From NCBI RefSeq assembly GCF_000550785.1, contig NZ_CP004350.1:2398009-2462008 (forward strand): a stretch of DNA of 64,000 nucleotides, written 5' to 3'. Shown here one piece after another: positions 25,243 to 33,330 of this stretch. Position 1 is the stretch's first letter. Every line of letters begins with the position of its first letter. Source of the stretch: Corynebacterium casei LMG S-19264. Lineage in GTDB: Bacteria > Actinomycetota > Actinomycetes > Mycobacteriales > Mycobacteriaceae. The notes under the pieces were generated by a model. That model made no database searches. It was not told the DNA's origin and was given only the letters and a program-made list of their open reading frames with translations. The translations under genes and the position numbers were made by a program.

Positions 25243-27288
25243 GCGGTTGTTCCTCCGGCTAAGCTCCGCCAGCATCTTGTTATATTCCTCCATATCCACG
25301 TCACCATCGACCTCTGCCTTGGCGTCATAGAACTTGGATTCAGCACGGTCTTCGCGCAGCCACTCAACAAAGAGCTTGCCAAAGACAATGACCAGCGGGA
25401 ATTGCCCGAAGCCCCAGGCGATGCCACCGCCGACCTTTTGGTCCTGCATGAGGTCATGGTCCCAAGGGATTTCCAGAGAGAGGTAGTACTCCAGCCCCAA
25501 AATCTCATTGAGCTGCATGAGGTAAACACCCATGAACAGGTGAATCGGCATGGAGGCAAACAAAATGCCCAGGCGGATTAGGGTCTTGGAGCGCTTCGGA
25601 ATTGGGTCTGGTCCCACCACTTCCCAGAAGTAGATGTAGCCGGAGATAAGGAATGCGAAGTTCATGAGCACGTGGCCGGCGTGTTCTGAGATTGCTAGTT
25701 GGTACAGGCCGAAGGACAAGTACAGCACGTAGAAGAAGAACAGGAACTGCAGCACGTTGACAATTGGGTTGGTGATAAAGCCCAGAATCTTGGACTTGGT
25801 CAGCGCCACGGCCCAGTCATGGATGGTGGGTTTGCCGGGGCGTCCGGATTCGAAGGCTTCCATAATCAATGTCAGCGGCGCGCCCAGCACCAGCATAAGT
25901 GGGATGACCATGGACAGCACCATGTGGCCGAGCATGTGCATGGAATAGGTCGCTGGGATGTACATGCCGGTGCCGGTGGACATGAAGACTGTCAGCCCCA
26001 GCGAGCCCAGCATCCACCATGTGGTGCGCCATCCAGACCACGCGAGGCCGCGGCGGCGAACATGCCACAGCGCGTAGGCGTAAAGCGCGGCGAGAATCAG
26101 TCCGATAGTGCCAAACATGACCTCGAAGCGGAATTGGGTGAGCATGTTGCCCCAGGATGGTGCTTCGCTGAGTTCAAAGCCCATGACAATCTGCATGGAG
26201 TTCAGGTTCGGGTCGCGCGGCGGTGGCGGCGGGGTGCGGCCCATGGTGATGGCCACACCAGCGGTGGTGGCCATGACAGCGACTTCGATGATGGCAACGC
26301 GCAGAAACAGCTGTGGTTTCTTCCCCAGTTGCGGGATGGTGATTTGGCGGTGGATAAAGCCGAAGAAGACCAGCAGCAGGGTCAGCGCGGTTTTCGCCAC
26401 GATAATCAGGCCGTAGCGGGTGGTGAACCAATCGGAGAATTCAATACGAATAGCAGCGTTGACCAGGCCCGAGATGGTCATGGCACCGGCAGCAACCAGC
26501 GCGAGGGTGGAATAGCGGCGCACCGCCATGGTCATATCCGGGCCAAGCCGACGTCCGTGGGCGATGAGCCCCAAAATGCCGCCAATCCACAGCACCATAA
26601 ACAGCAGGTGCCACAAGAATGAGTTGGTGCCGTAGTCATGGTCGCCGCCGGAGGCCGAGTGACCTTCCATGCCCAGCGGCACCACCATGAGAACAGACAG
26701 CACAAACAGCACCGGCTGCATGGTCCATTTATTGCTCACCAGCCCCAGCACGCCGACAGCAGCAGCCATCACGGCGGTCACCACCCAGACCTGGGCAGTA
26801 GCCACTTGGTCCAGTGCCATGGACATCATTTGAACGTTGAGCACCTGCGTCAGCGGGGTACCAGAAACATCCGACATAACCAGTGGGGCTTCAACCAGCG
26901 CAACCAGTGCAACACAGAAGGCGGCAAAGGAGCCAGTTCGCCTTGCGATGAACCCATCAACCGTCAACGTCGCCTCATTCAGCCGCGCATTATCTTTGTC
27001 CGGAACAACCGGATTGATAAAGAAGGCTGAGGTTAGAAATGACCCGACTGACAACGCCATGAGAATCCACGCAATGGCGCGGAAGAACGGAAGGCCGAAG
27101 GTGGTCAGCCGCCCGGGGTCAGGAATACCCAATGCCGCGAGGGAATCTGCGAGGAAGAAGAGCGAAATAAAGCCGCCGACAAGACCGGCAATGATCGCCG
27201 CGCCCACATAAATGGGCCAGGTGGAACGAACATTACTTTTTGGTGGTACGGCGGGGGGTGCCGGCGATTGCTGCGAGGTCATCGACAT
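25234..27288 (-). CDS. Fused CopD/CtaG membrane protein for copper handling and cytochrome oxidase assembly
   Basis: A large polytopic membrane protein of 684 residues. The N-terminal half (about 25-360) has about nine membrane segments and resembles CopD copper resistance proteins, with the His-rich loop MEGHSASGGDHDYG. The C-terminal half (about 385-640) is a CtaG/Caa3-type assembly domain with seven segments and conserved YSMHMLGHMVLSMV and HLFMGVYLM. The fusion is common in corynebacteria; I recall the C. glutamicum homologue cg2699 being studied as a copper transport protein for the aa3 oxidase (CtiP). A charged 40-residue tail ends the protein. Confidence 0.9.
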   Translation of the reverse strand: MSMTSQQSPAPPAVPPKSNVRSTWPIYVGAAIIAGLVGGFISLFFLADSLAALGIPDPGRLTTFGLPFFRAIAWILMALSVGSFLTSAFFINPVVPDKDNARLNEATLTVDGFIARRTGSFAAFCVALVALVEAPLVMSDVSGTPLTQVLNVQMMSMALDQVATAQVWVVTAVMAAAVGVLGLVSNKWTMQPVLFVLSVLMVVPLGMEGHSASGGDHDYGTNSFLWHLLFMVLWIGGILGLIAHGRRLGPDMTMAVRRYSTLALVAAGAMTISGLVNAAIRIEFSDWFTTRYGLIIVAKTALTLLLVFFGFIHRQITIPQLGKKPQLFLRVAIIEVAVMATTAGVAITMGRTPPPPPRDPNLNSMQIVMGFELSEAPSWGNMLTQFRFEVMFGTIGLILAALYAYALWHVRRRGLAWSGWRTTWWMLGSLGLTVFMSTGTGMYIPATYSMHMLGHMVLSMVIPLMLVLGAPLTLIMEAFESGRPGKPTIHDWAVALTKSKILGFITNPIVNVLQFLFFFYVLYLSFGLYQLAISEHAGHVLMNFAFLISGYIYFWEVVGPDPIPKRSKTLIRLGILFASMPIHLFMGVYLMQLNEILGLEYYLSLEIPWDHDLMQDQKVGGGIAWGFGQFPLVIVFGKLFVEWLREDRAESKFYDAKAEVDGDVDMEEYNKMLAELSRRNNRGN

Positions 27289-27472
27289 GGCCCTTAGTCT
27301 ACTTCCGCCGCGTCAGGGCACATAAATGAATGCCTACGACTCGGTCACACCTTTCAGACACCCTGAATGACACCCGCTAGTTCAAGATTTGAGTGACCAT
27401 AGGCTAAAATCTCCAACTGTTAATCCCCTATGATTTTGAGAGCTTATTCTAAAATCACGGGCATTAATTTTA

Positions 27473-27546
27473 GCCTCCATAGCTCAGCGGATTAGAGCAA
27501 CGGGCTTCTACCCCGTGTGTCGCAGGTTCGAACCCTGCTGGGGGCA
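27473..27546 (+). tRNA. tRNA-Arg (anticodon UCU)
   Basis: A complete cloverleaf: acceptor stem GCCTCCA/TGGGGGC, discriminator A, D arm AGCTCAGCGGATTAGAGC. The anticodon arm ACGGG-CTTCTAC-CCCGT contains TCT. The T arm is GCAGGTTCGAACCCTGC. CCA is not encoded. Confidence 0.96.
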
Positions 27547-27553
27547 CACAGTT

Positions 27554-27610
27554 CAGAGCACGTTTTTAGGCCTATTCAACAGGCTTAGATGCGTGTTCTG
27601 ATCGTTTTTG
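27554..27610 (+). terminator. Terminator of tRNA-Arg
   Basis: Stem CAGAGCACG (27554-27562) pairs with CGTGTTCTG (27592-27600, one G-T pair), followed by ATCGTTTTT. An inner hairpin around AGGCCTATTCAACAGGCTT lies in the loop. Confidence 0.75.
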
Positions 27611-27625
27611 GGCACCGGTCGGGCT

Positions 27626-29362
27626 CTAAGCTAGTTCACGGTTAAAGGATGCGATGAGCTCCAGCAGGGAGTTCCACGAAGCAGTTCCGGGGATGGTGGC
27701 CAGTCCGTGGACTGTGCCGGAGAACAAGTGCAACTCCGTATTGACGCCGTTGTCAATGAGACGGCGTGCCCAGTCGATTCCTTCATCGCGCAGCGGATCG
27801 GCTGGGTTGACCACCACCAGGGTCGGCGGCACGAGTACTTTATCGGCGGGAATGAGCTCGGCGAAAGAAGGCTTGCTGTCTGACAGATAGCCTGCCCAGG
27901 AGATCTTTGAGGAGCGGTGGAACCACGCGGGACCGGCCGCGTAGGTTTCCCAAGACGCCGTGTTCATGGCCGGATCCAGGCAAGGTTCCACGGCGATGAA
28001 AGAATTCACTTGCTTCCTAATTTTTGCAGACTTCTCTGGGGCAAAGTCTTCGAGACGTGCGAATACTTGAGCCAAAAGGCCTGCACCAGCGGAATCGCCA
28101 TAGGTGATAATCGGTGAATCTGGGAAGCGCTCAACGGTGTCCACCAGTGCGGCGACGGTGTCAATCACCGCAGCCGGGTAAGGGTGTTCCGGGGCAAGGC
28201 GATATTCCGGGGAGACAACAACCACGGGATGAAACTCTTGCACGAGCGCTTCGTGGCGAACATCGTCATATTCTGGCTTGCCACCAACATAGCCACCACC
28301 GTGCACACTAAAGAACACCAGTTCAGGAGCAATCTCTCCACGCTGTAACTCATCGCGGGCTACCTGGCGCACCGTCACATCACCAGCTTTGATGGCGAAC
28401 TCGGTGGCGCTGATACCAGGGAGAAAACCATAGGGCTGATTACGTGTGCGGGCAGACTCGCGCATAATCGGAATGTCCCACGTATCCTGCGGGGGCAGCG
28501 CTTCGGTGAGCAGCTTGTATTCCTCGCGGATAAAGGCGCTTACGCCTGGGGTGCTAGGTGTGTGGGGAAGGACGCGGTCTAAGAAGGCATCGACAGTAGC
28601 GAAAAACGCCTCTGGCTGATCACGGCGCACCGTGTGCGAAGCCCCACGAATAATCGCGCCTTCTACCTTCGGTGAGGAAAGTGCTTGGTTGAGCCGTGGG
28701 ACATCGAAAAGCACATCTGCTCCGTCGCCGGTAACCAGCAGCGTCGGCATGGTGAGGTGAGGCAGAATATCTTCCTCATCCATGTGCGACGCTGCTGTAC
28801 CGACCACCCCGGTTTCTACAAGACGGTAATCAACAAGTGCTTTTGCTTGTGCCCATCCGGTGTACTCGGCAGTAGACCACGCCGGATAATCAGGTCTTAA
28901 TTCAGTTATAGCGGCTGCCGGATCGCTTCCCTGCTTACGCATGCGAGCGGCCAAGTTTGCTGCATCCTCGCGGTAAACCTGTGCCTGTGCGGCGGTGAGG
29001 ATGGCGGGGTCTTCAAACACTAGGGCATCAACAAGTTGCGGATTGTGCTGCGCAACATAGGCAGCCACCGAACCGCCAAAGGAATGCCCCATGAGCACCA
29101 CCGGCAATCCGCCGGGCGCGGCGGTGATGATCTGCTCGAGGTCCTGCGCAAAATACGCGGCAACCGCAGCAAAGGGATCCTCCAGCTGCTCATCTGTTAA
29201 CCGCGGCGCGTGGCCATGGCCCAACAGGTCAACCAGGTAAATCCGGAACTCATCACCAAAGTGGGTGGCAATATCCGCCAAGCTGGCAGCGCTATCTCCC
29301 ACTCCATGCGTGGCAATGATAGTCCCGCGAATAGCTGTGCCACCTGAAACCTGAAAGCTCAT
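27626..29362 (-). CDS. Tandem alpha/beta hydrolase: two esterase domains in one protein
   Basis: A 578-residue protein with two complete alpha/beta hydrolase domains. The first (1-265) has Ser94 in GHSFGG and His243. The second (about 275-578) is of the hormone-sensitive-lipase type with HGGG at 354-357, Ser424 in GDSAG, Asp522 and His552. It starts 17 bp after siaI on the same strand, so it is probably the last gene of the siaEFGI operon. That context hints at removal of O-acyl groups from imported sialic acids; this is inference. No signal peptide is present, so it should be cytoplasmic. Confidence 0.85.
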   Translation of the reverse strand: MSFQVSGGTAIRGTIIATHGVGDSAASLADIATHFGDEFRIYLVDLLGHGHAPRLTDEQLEDPFAAVAAYFAQDLEQIITAAPGGLPVVLMGHSFGGSVAAYVAQHNPQLVDALVFEDPAILTAAQAQVYREDAANLAARMRKQGSDPAAAITELRPDYPAWSTAEYTGWAQAKALVDYRLVETGVVGTAASHMDEEDILPHLTMPTLLVTGDGADVLFDVPRLNQALSSPKVEGAIIRGASHTVRRDQPEAFFATVDAFLDRVLPHTPSTPGVSAFIREEYKLLTEALPPQDTWDIPIMRESARTRNQPYGFLPGISATEFAIKAGDVTVRQVARDELQRGEIAPELVFFSVHGGGYVGGKPEYDDVRHEALVQEFHPVVVVSPEYRLAPEHPYPAAVIDTVAALVDTVERFPDSPIITYGDSAGAGLLAQVFARLEDFAPEKSAKIRKQVNSFIAVEPCLDPAMNTASWETYAAGPAWFHRSSKISWAGYLSDSKPSFAELIPADKVLVPPTLVVVNPADPLRDEGIDWARRLIDNGVNTELHLFSGTVHGLATIPGTASWNSLLELIASFNRELA

Positions 29363-29379
29363 GACCGCGCCCGCTGTTC

Positions 29380-30213
29380 CTACTCCAACTCCACGCTGGC
29401 TGGGTGCAGCAATGATGGTGCCGCCCCCAACAGCGTGCGGGTGTATTCATCCCGCGGATTGCTCAGCAGGTCATCTGCTGGGCCTTCTTCCACAACCTTG
29501 CCGCCGTTCATGACCACCAAGCGGTCTGAAATATAGCGCACGGTTTGAATGTCGTGGGAGATAAACACCATGGAAAGCCCCAGGTCATTCTTCAGATCCA
29601 TGAGCAGGTTCAGAATCTGCGCGCGAACGGAGACGTCCAGCGCTGAGGTTGGCTCATCCGCGATAATGACATCTGGGCTCAGCGTCAAAGCGCGGGCGAT
29701 GGCCACGCGTTGACGCTGACCACCAGATAGCTGACCGGGCATGGCTTCCAACGCGGAGGTTGGCAGACCCACGCGCGAGATGAGTTCTTCCACGCGGTCT
29801 TCGCGCTCAGCTTTGGTGCCCACCTTGTGCATCTCCAGCGGGTCAATGAGCTGGTCATGCACGCTCATGCGCGCATTCAATGCGGTGGACGGGTCCTGGA
29901 AAATAACGGATACCACGCGGCCAATCCGGCGGCGGTCCGCGGCAGAACGCTTGGACACTTCCTGCCCGCGGAAGAATACTTGCCCCGCGGTTGGGACTTG
30001 CAGCCCACACATGACATTCGCGGTGGTGGACTTGCCGCAGCCCGACTCACCCACGATGCCGATGGTTTCACCAGGATTAACGGCAAGAGAGAGCCCCTGG
30101 ACAGCGTGGACGTACTTCGGCTTGAACAAGCCACTGTTGCGGGCTCTAAAGCGCACTTCGATATCGCGCAGCTCAATGATGGGGCCTGCCGCGGTTGGAT
30201 TGGTCTGATCCAT
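29380..30213 (-). CDS. siaI: Sialic acid ABC transporter, ATP-binding subunit
   Basis: An ATPase of the oligopeptide/dipeptide importer class (OppF-like), 277 residues. Walker A is GESGCGKS at 55-62, followed by the Q-loop FQDPSTALN, signature LSGGQRQR and Walker B IIADEPTSALD. The OppF-type C-terminal region is SNPRDEYTRTLL. It starts 3 bp after siaG. In C. glutamicum a cluster of the same composition (siaEFGI beside nanR) encodes the sialic acid importer, which is why the symbol is used. Confidence 0.88.
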   Translation of the reverse strand: MDQTNPTAAGPIIELRDIEVRFRARNSGLFKPKYVHAVQGLSLAVNPGETIGIVGESGCGKSTTANVMCGLQVPTAGQVFFRGQEVSKRSAADRRRIGRVVSVIFQDPSTALNARMSVHDQLIDPLEMHKVGTKAEREDRVEELISRVGLPTSALEAMPGQLSGGQRQRVAIARALTLSPDVIIADEPTSALDVSVRAQILNLLMDLKNDLGLSMVFISHDIQTVRYISDRLVVMNGGKVVEEGPADDLLSNPRDEYTRTLLGAAPSLLHPASVELE

Positions 30214-30216
30214 GAT

Positions 30217-32274
30217 TTACGCTCCTTCCTTGGTTGAGCCGGTTTCTTCCACTGGCGTGCCAGGAGAAATGACCCCGGTTTCGCGGTCTGGAATGGCTGC
30301 ATAGGTGTGGCCGGTCTCAGGTGGGCCAACCTTCGTGCGTACCGGGGTGATGTCCTCGCCGTAGCCGGCGTGGGAGGAACGTGGCGCGAAGCGGTCACCT
30401 GCTGGGAAGTCACGTGGTGAAGGCACCACGCCAGGGATCTGGTGCAGGCGTCCGGATGAAGCCTCAATGGACAGCACCGCACCGAGCAGGCCACGGGTGT
30501 ATTCGTGGACCGGGTTGGTCAAAAGCTCCACGGTTTGTGCTTGCTCTACCACCTGGCCGGCGTACATGACAGTGACCTTGTGGGCGACTTCTGCCACCAA
30601 AGCCAGGTCATGGGATACAAAGACCATGGCAAATCCGAGCTTGTCACGCAAGTCATTGAGCAGTTCAATAACCTGCTTCTGCACCGTGACGTCCAACGCA
30701 GTGGTTGGCTCATCCGCGATAACCAGCTTGGGGTCACGGGTTAGCGCCATCGCGATGAGCACACGCTGACGCTGACCACCAGAAAGCTCATGCGGGTAAG
30801 AGTCCAAGGTGCGCTTTGAATCCAGGCCGACTAGCTGCATCAGTTCCTCTGCGCTGCGGGTGCCGCCGCGGGAGGTCAGCTGCTTCATCTGCGCCTTGAT
30901 CAGCATGCCCGGGTTCAAAGAGCTCAACGCGTCCTGGTAGACCATGGCCAGCTCGTGTCCAAGCAGCGCCTGGCGTTCCTTCTTCGGCATGGACAACAAG
31001 TCACGGCCTTCGTAGAGGGCCTCGCCGGTAACTTCGGCCTTCGGGTCAATCAGACCCATGATGGCGAAAGCGGTGATGGATTTACCACAGCCAGACTCGC
31101 CCACCAGCGCCATGGTTTCGCCCTTGCGCACGGTGAAACTGACGTTATCCACCACGTTGACATCACCATGGCGGGGGAACTTGATGCAGAGGTTTTTGAC
31201 TTCCAAAAGCACCGGGGAATCATTCGGTGGTGCCTGGCGGTCATCACGAAGCCCTTCTACACGCTGCAAATCAGCAATGCGCTTATCCAGGCTCTCTTTC
31301 TGTGCTTCATGCGCAGCGACGGAGTCAGCGAGCAACTTGTCTTCTTCGCGCTCACCGTTCTTAGAAGGCTTGGTCTTGGCTGGGCCGGTTGGCGCAGCCA
31401 CCATGGCATCAGTAATGCCTTCAGAAACAATGTTCAGACACAACACGGTCACCATGATCATCACGCCTGGGAACAGTGCCTGCCACCATTCGCCGCGCAG
31501 AACTCCCGGCTGGGCAGCGGACAAGATGTTGCCCCACGTAGCGATAGGCTCTTGCAGGCCCGCACCGATGAAGGTTAGGGAAGCTTCCAAGATGATGGCG
31601 TCCGCCACCAACAAAGTTGCAAACACCAGGACTGGTGCAGCGCAGTTGCGCATGACGTGGCGGGCCAGAATCCATGGCGCACGAGCGCCAGCAACAACAA
31701 CAGCGTTGACGTAATCCTTGCCGTATTCACTCAGCACGTTTGCGCGAACAATACGAGTGAGCTGCGGGATGTAAACAAAGGCGATGGAACCAATAATCAC
31801 CCAGATGAGAGACTCGGGGTTGGATGGGTCCCTGAAGACCACCACGGTTACCGCTGCCAGCGCGATGGCTGGAACGGACATGATGACGTCCATGATGCGC
31901 ATGATGAGCTCATCCATGCCTTTGCGCGAAACGGCTGCGATGGAACCCAAAATGACAGCAATCGCGAGCGCAATACCGGTAGAAGCCAAACCAACCAGCA
32001 GTGAGTAGCGGCCCCCGTAGAGTAGGCGAGATAATACGTCACGGCCCAGGTGGTCAGTACCAAAGAGGTTTTCACCGGAAGGCTCAAGCCCCTTCATGGT
32101 GATCGCTTGCGGATCATGCGGCGCCAGCAGCGGCGCGAAAATCGCGCTGAGGGCAATGATGCCAAGGACGATGATCGATAGCTTTGAGCCGAAGCTCATG
32201 GCGTTCCACCGGCGGAAGCGAACCTTGCCCGCGTTATCTTCCATGGCTTGGAGTTTTTGCTTCTTAGAAGTCAT
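30217..32274 (-). CDS. siaG: Sialic acid ABC transporter, fused permease and ATP-binding subunit
   Basis: A 685-residue fusion. Residues 1-290 are a DppC-type permease with about six membrane segments, the GTDHLGRD motif and an EAA loop (YVNAVVVAGARAPWILARHV). A charged linker of about 60 residues follows. Residues 345-620 form an OppD-type ATPase with GESGCGKS, LSGGQRQR and VIADEPTTALD. The last 65 residues are Pro/Gly-rich. A permease-ATPase fusion in one chain is typical of this corynebacterial system. The start is 3 bp after siaF. Confidence 0.9.
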   Translation of the reverse strand: MTSKKQKLQAMEDNAGKVRFRRWNAMSFGSKLSIIVLGIIALSAIFAPLLAPHDPQAITMKGLEPSGENLFGTDHLGRDVLSRLLYGGRYSLLVGLASTGIALAIAVILGSIAAVSRKGMDELIMRIMDVIMSVPAIALAAVTVVVFRDPSNPESLIWVIIGSIAFVYIPQLTRIVRANVLSEYGKDYVNAVVVAGARAPWILARHVMRNCAAPVLVFATLLVADAIILEASLTFIGAGLQEPIATWGNILSAAQPGVLRGEWWQALFPGVMIMVTVLCLNIVSEGITDAMVAAPTGPAKTKPSKNGEREEDKLLADSVAAHEAQKESLDKRIADLQRVEGLRDDRQAPPNDSPVLLEVKNLCIKFPRHGDVNVVDNVSFTVRKGETMALVGESGCGKSITAFAIMGLIDPKAEVTGEALYEGRDLLSMPKKERQALLGHELAMVYQDALSSLNPGMLIKAQMKQLTSRGGTRSAEELMQLVGLDSKRTLDSYPHELSGGQRQRVLIAMALTRDPKLVIADEPTTALDVTVQKQVIELLNDLRDKLGFAMVFVSHDLALVAEVAHKVTVMYAGQVVEQAQTVELLTNPVHEYTRGLLGAVLSIEASSGRLHQIPGVVPSPRDFPAGDRFAPRSSHAGYGEDITPVRTKVGPPETGHTYAAIPDRETGVISPGTPVEETGSTKEGA

Positions 32275-32277
32275 GTT

Positions 32278-33225
32278 TTACACCGCCCGAATTCGAGGGT
32301 TAATCAGTACGTAGAGCACGTCAACGATGATGTTGACCAGGATGAAGGAAATCGCCACAACCAGTGCGGAGCCTTGGACAACACTGACCCAGGAGTTGGT
32401 GATGCCATCAATAAGCACACGCCCCATGCCCTGCAAGTTGAAGATGATCTCAATGACCACCGCGCCACCAATCAGGTAGCCAACGCGCAGACCCAGCACG
32501 GTGACTGGGGTAATTAGCGCGTTGCGCAAAACGTTGCGGGAGACAACCACGCTGCGCGGAATACCCGCACCGATAGCGGTTCGGACATAGTCAGAGTCCA
32601 GCTCTTCGACCATGGAGGTACGAACAATGCGGGTCATCTGACCAATCACTGGCACCCCTAGGGAGATAGCTGGAAGCAGCATGCGCTCAAACCAGCCGAG
32701 GGGGTCTTCGCTCAACTGCGGGAGGCCACCGGCGACAGGCAGCTTGCCGATGAATGCCATGACCAGCAAGATTGCCAACCAGAAGGATGGGGTTGCAATG
32801 AAGATCACGGAGAAGAATCGGATGACCTGGTCTGGCCAGCGGTTGCGGAACAGTGCCGCGATGATGCCCAGTGGGAAGGAAATCAGAATTGCAATGATCA
32901 AACCGAAGAAGGTCAGCTGCAAGGTAATTGGCAGTGCAGCGAAGACTTTGTCGGCCACCGACAGTCCTGCTTGGCCGTAGACGCCGAGGTCGCCTTGGAC
33001 CATGCCGGCGATATAGGAACCGAACTGGACGTACCACGGATCATTAAGACCGTTGTTTTCGCGATACTGCGCGAGCGCCTCCGGTGTGGCAGATTCACCG
33101 AGCGCAGCATAGGCAGGGTCAATTGGTGACAGTGACATCAGCACAAATACCAGGAATGTCACCCCCAACACCATAATCGGCAGCAGCAAGAGGCGCCTAC
33201 CGACGAGCCGGATGAGATTGTTCAT
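32278..33225 (-). CDS. siaF: Sialic acid ABC transporter, permease subunit
   Basis: A DppB-type inner-membrane permease of 315 residues with six predicted segments. It has the N-terminal LLLLPIMVLGVTFLVFVLM helix, the SPIDPAYAALGESATPEAL periplasmic motif and an EAA-type loop (DYVRTAIGAGIPRSVVVSRNVL). It pairs with the permease half of SiaG. It follows siaE after a 105-bp gap that contains a strong hairpin (33261-33290), likely lowering its expression relative to the binding protein. Confidence 0.92.
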   Translation of the reverse strand: MNNLIRLVGRRLLLLPIMVLGVTFLVFVLMSLSPIDPAYAALGESATPEALAQYRENNGLNDPWYVQFGSYIAGMVQGDLGVYGQAGLSVADKVFAALPITLQLTFFGLIIAILISFPLGIIAALFRNRWPDQVIRFFSVIFIATPSFWLAILLVMAFIGKLPVAGGLPQLSEDPLGWFERMLLPAISLGVPVIGQMTRIVRTSMVEELDSDYVRTAIGAGIPRSVVVSRNVLRNALITPVTVLGLRVGYLIGGAVVIEIIFNLQGMGRVLIDGITNSWVSVVQGSALVVAISFILVNIIVDVLYVLINPRIRAV

Positions 33226-33260
33226 AAGCTTTCCGAGTTCTTCTTCCTAAGATCGAATTA

Positions 33261-33290
33261 AAGGGCTAGGCCTATTTGCGCCTAGCCCCT
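33261..33290 (-). promoter_or_regulatory. Intercistronic hairpin between siaE and siaF
   Basis: Stem AAGGGCTAGGC (33261-33271) pairs with GCCTAGCCCC (33280-33289), followed on the minus strand by TTTAATTC. A stable hairpin after a binding-protein gene usually protects the 5' mRNA or causes partial termination; the function is inferred. Confidence 0.7.
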
Positions 33291-33330
33291 TAAGATCAAC
33301 GGTGTAAAGCGAGGACTGCGCTTTGCCTGA

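Noticed and set aside
25087..25581. A + strand open frame with repeated ARLI units, overlapping L2 and the end of ctaG
   Set aside because: The Arg-Leu-Ile repeats are a by-product of the 12-bp DNA tandem repeat, and the rest of the frame is antisense to the well-supported ctaG gene.
25699..26622. A 307-codon His/Gln-rich + strand frame opposite ctaG
   Set aside because: The composition is the mirror of a membrane protein read on the other strand; no motif is seen.
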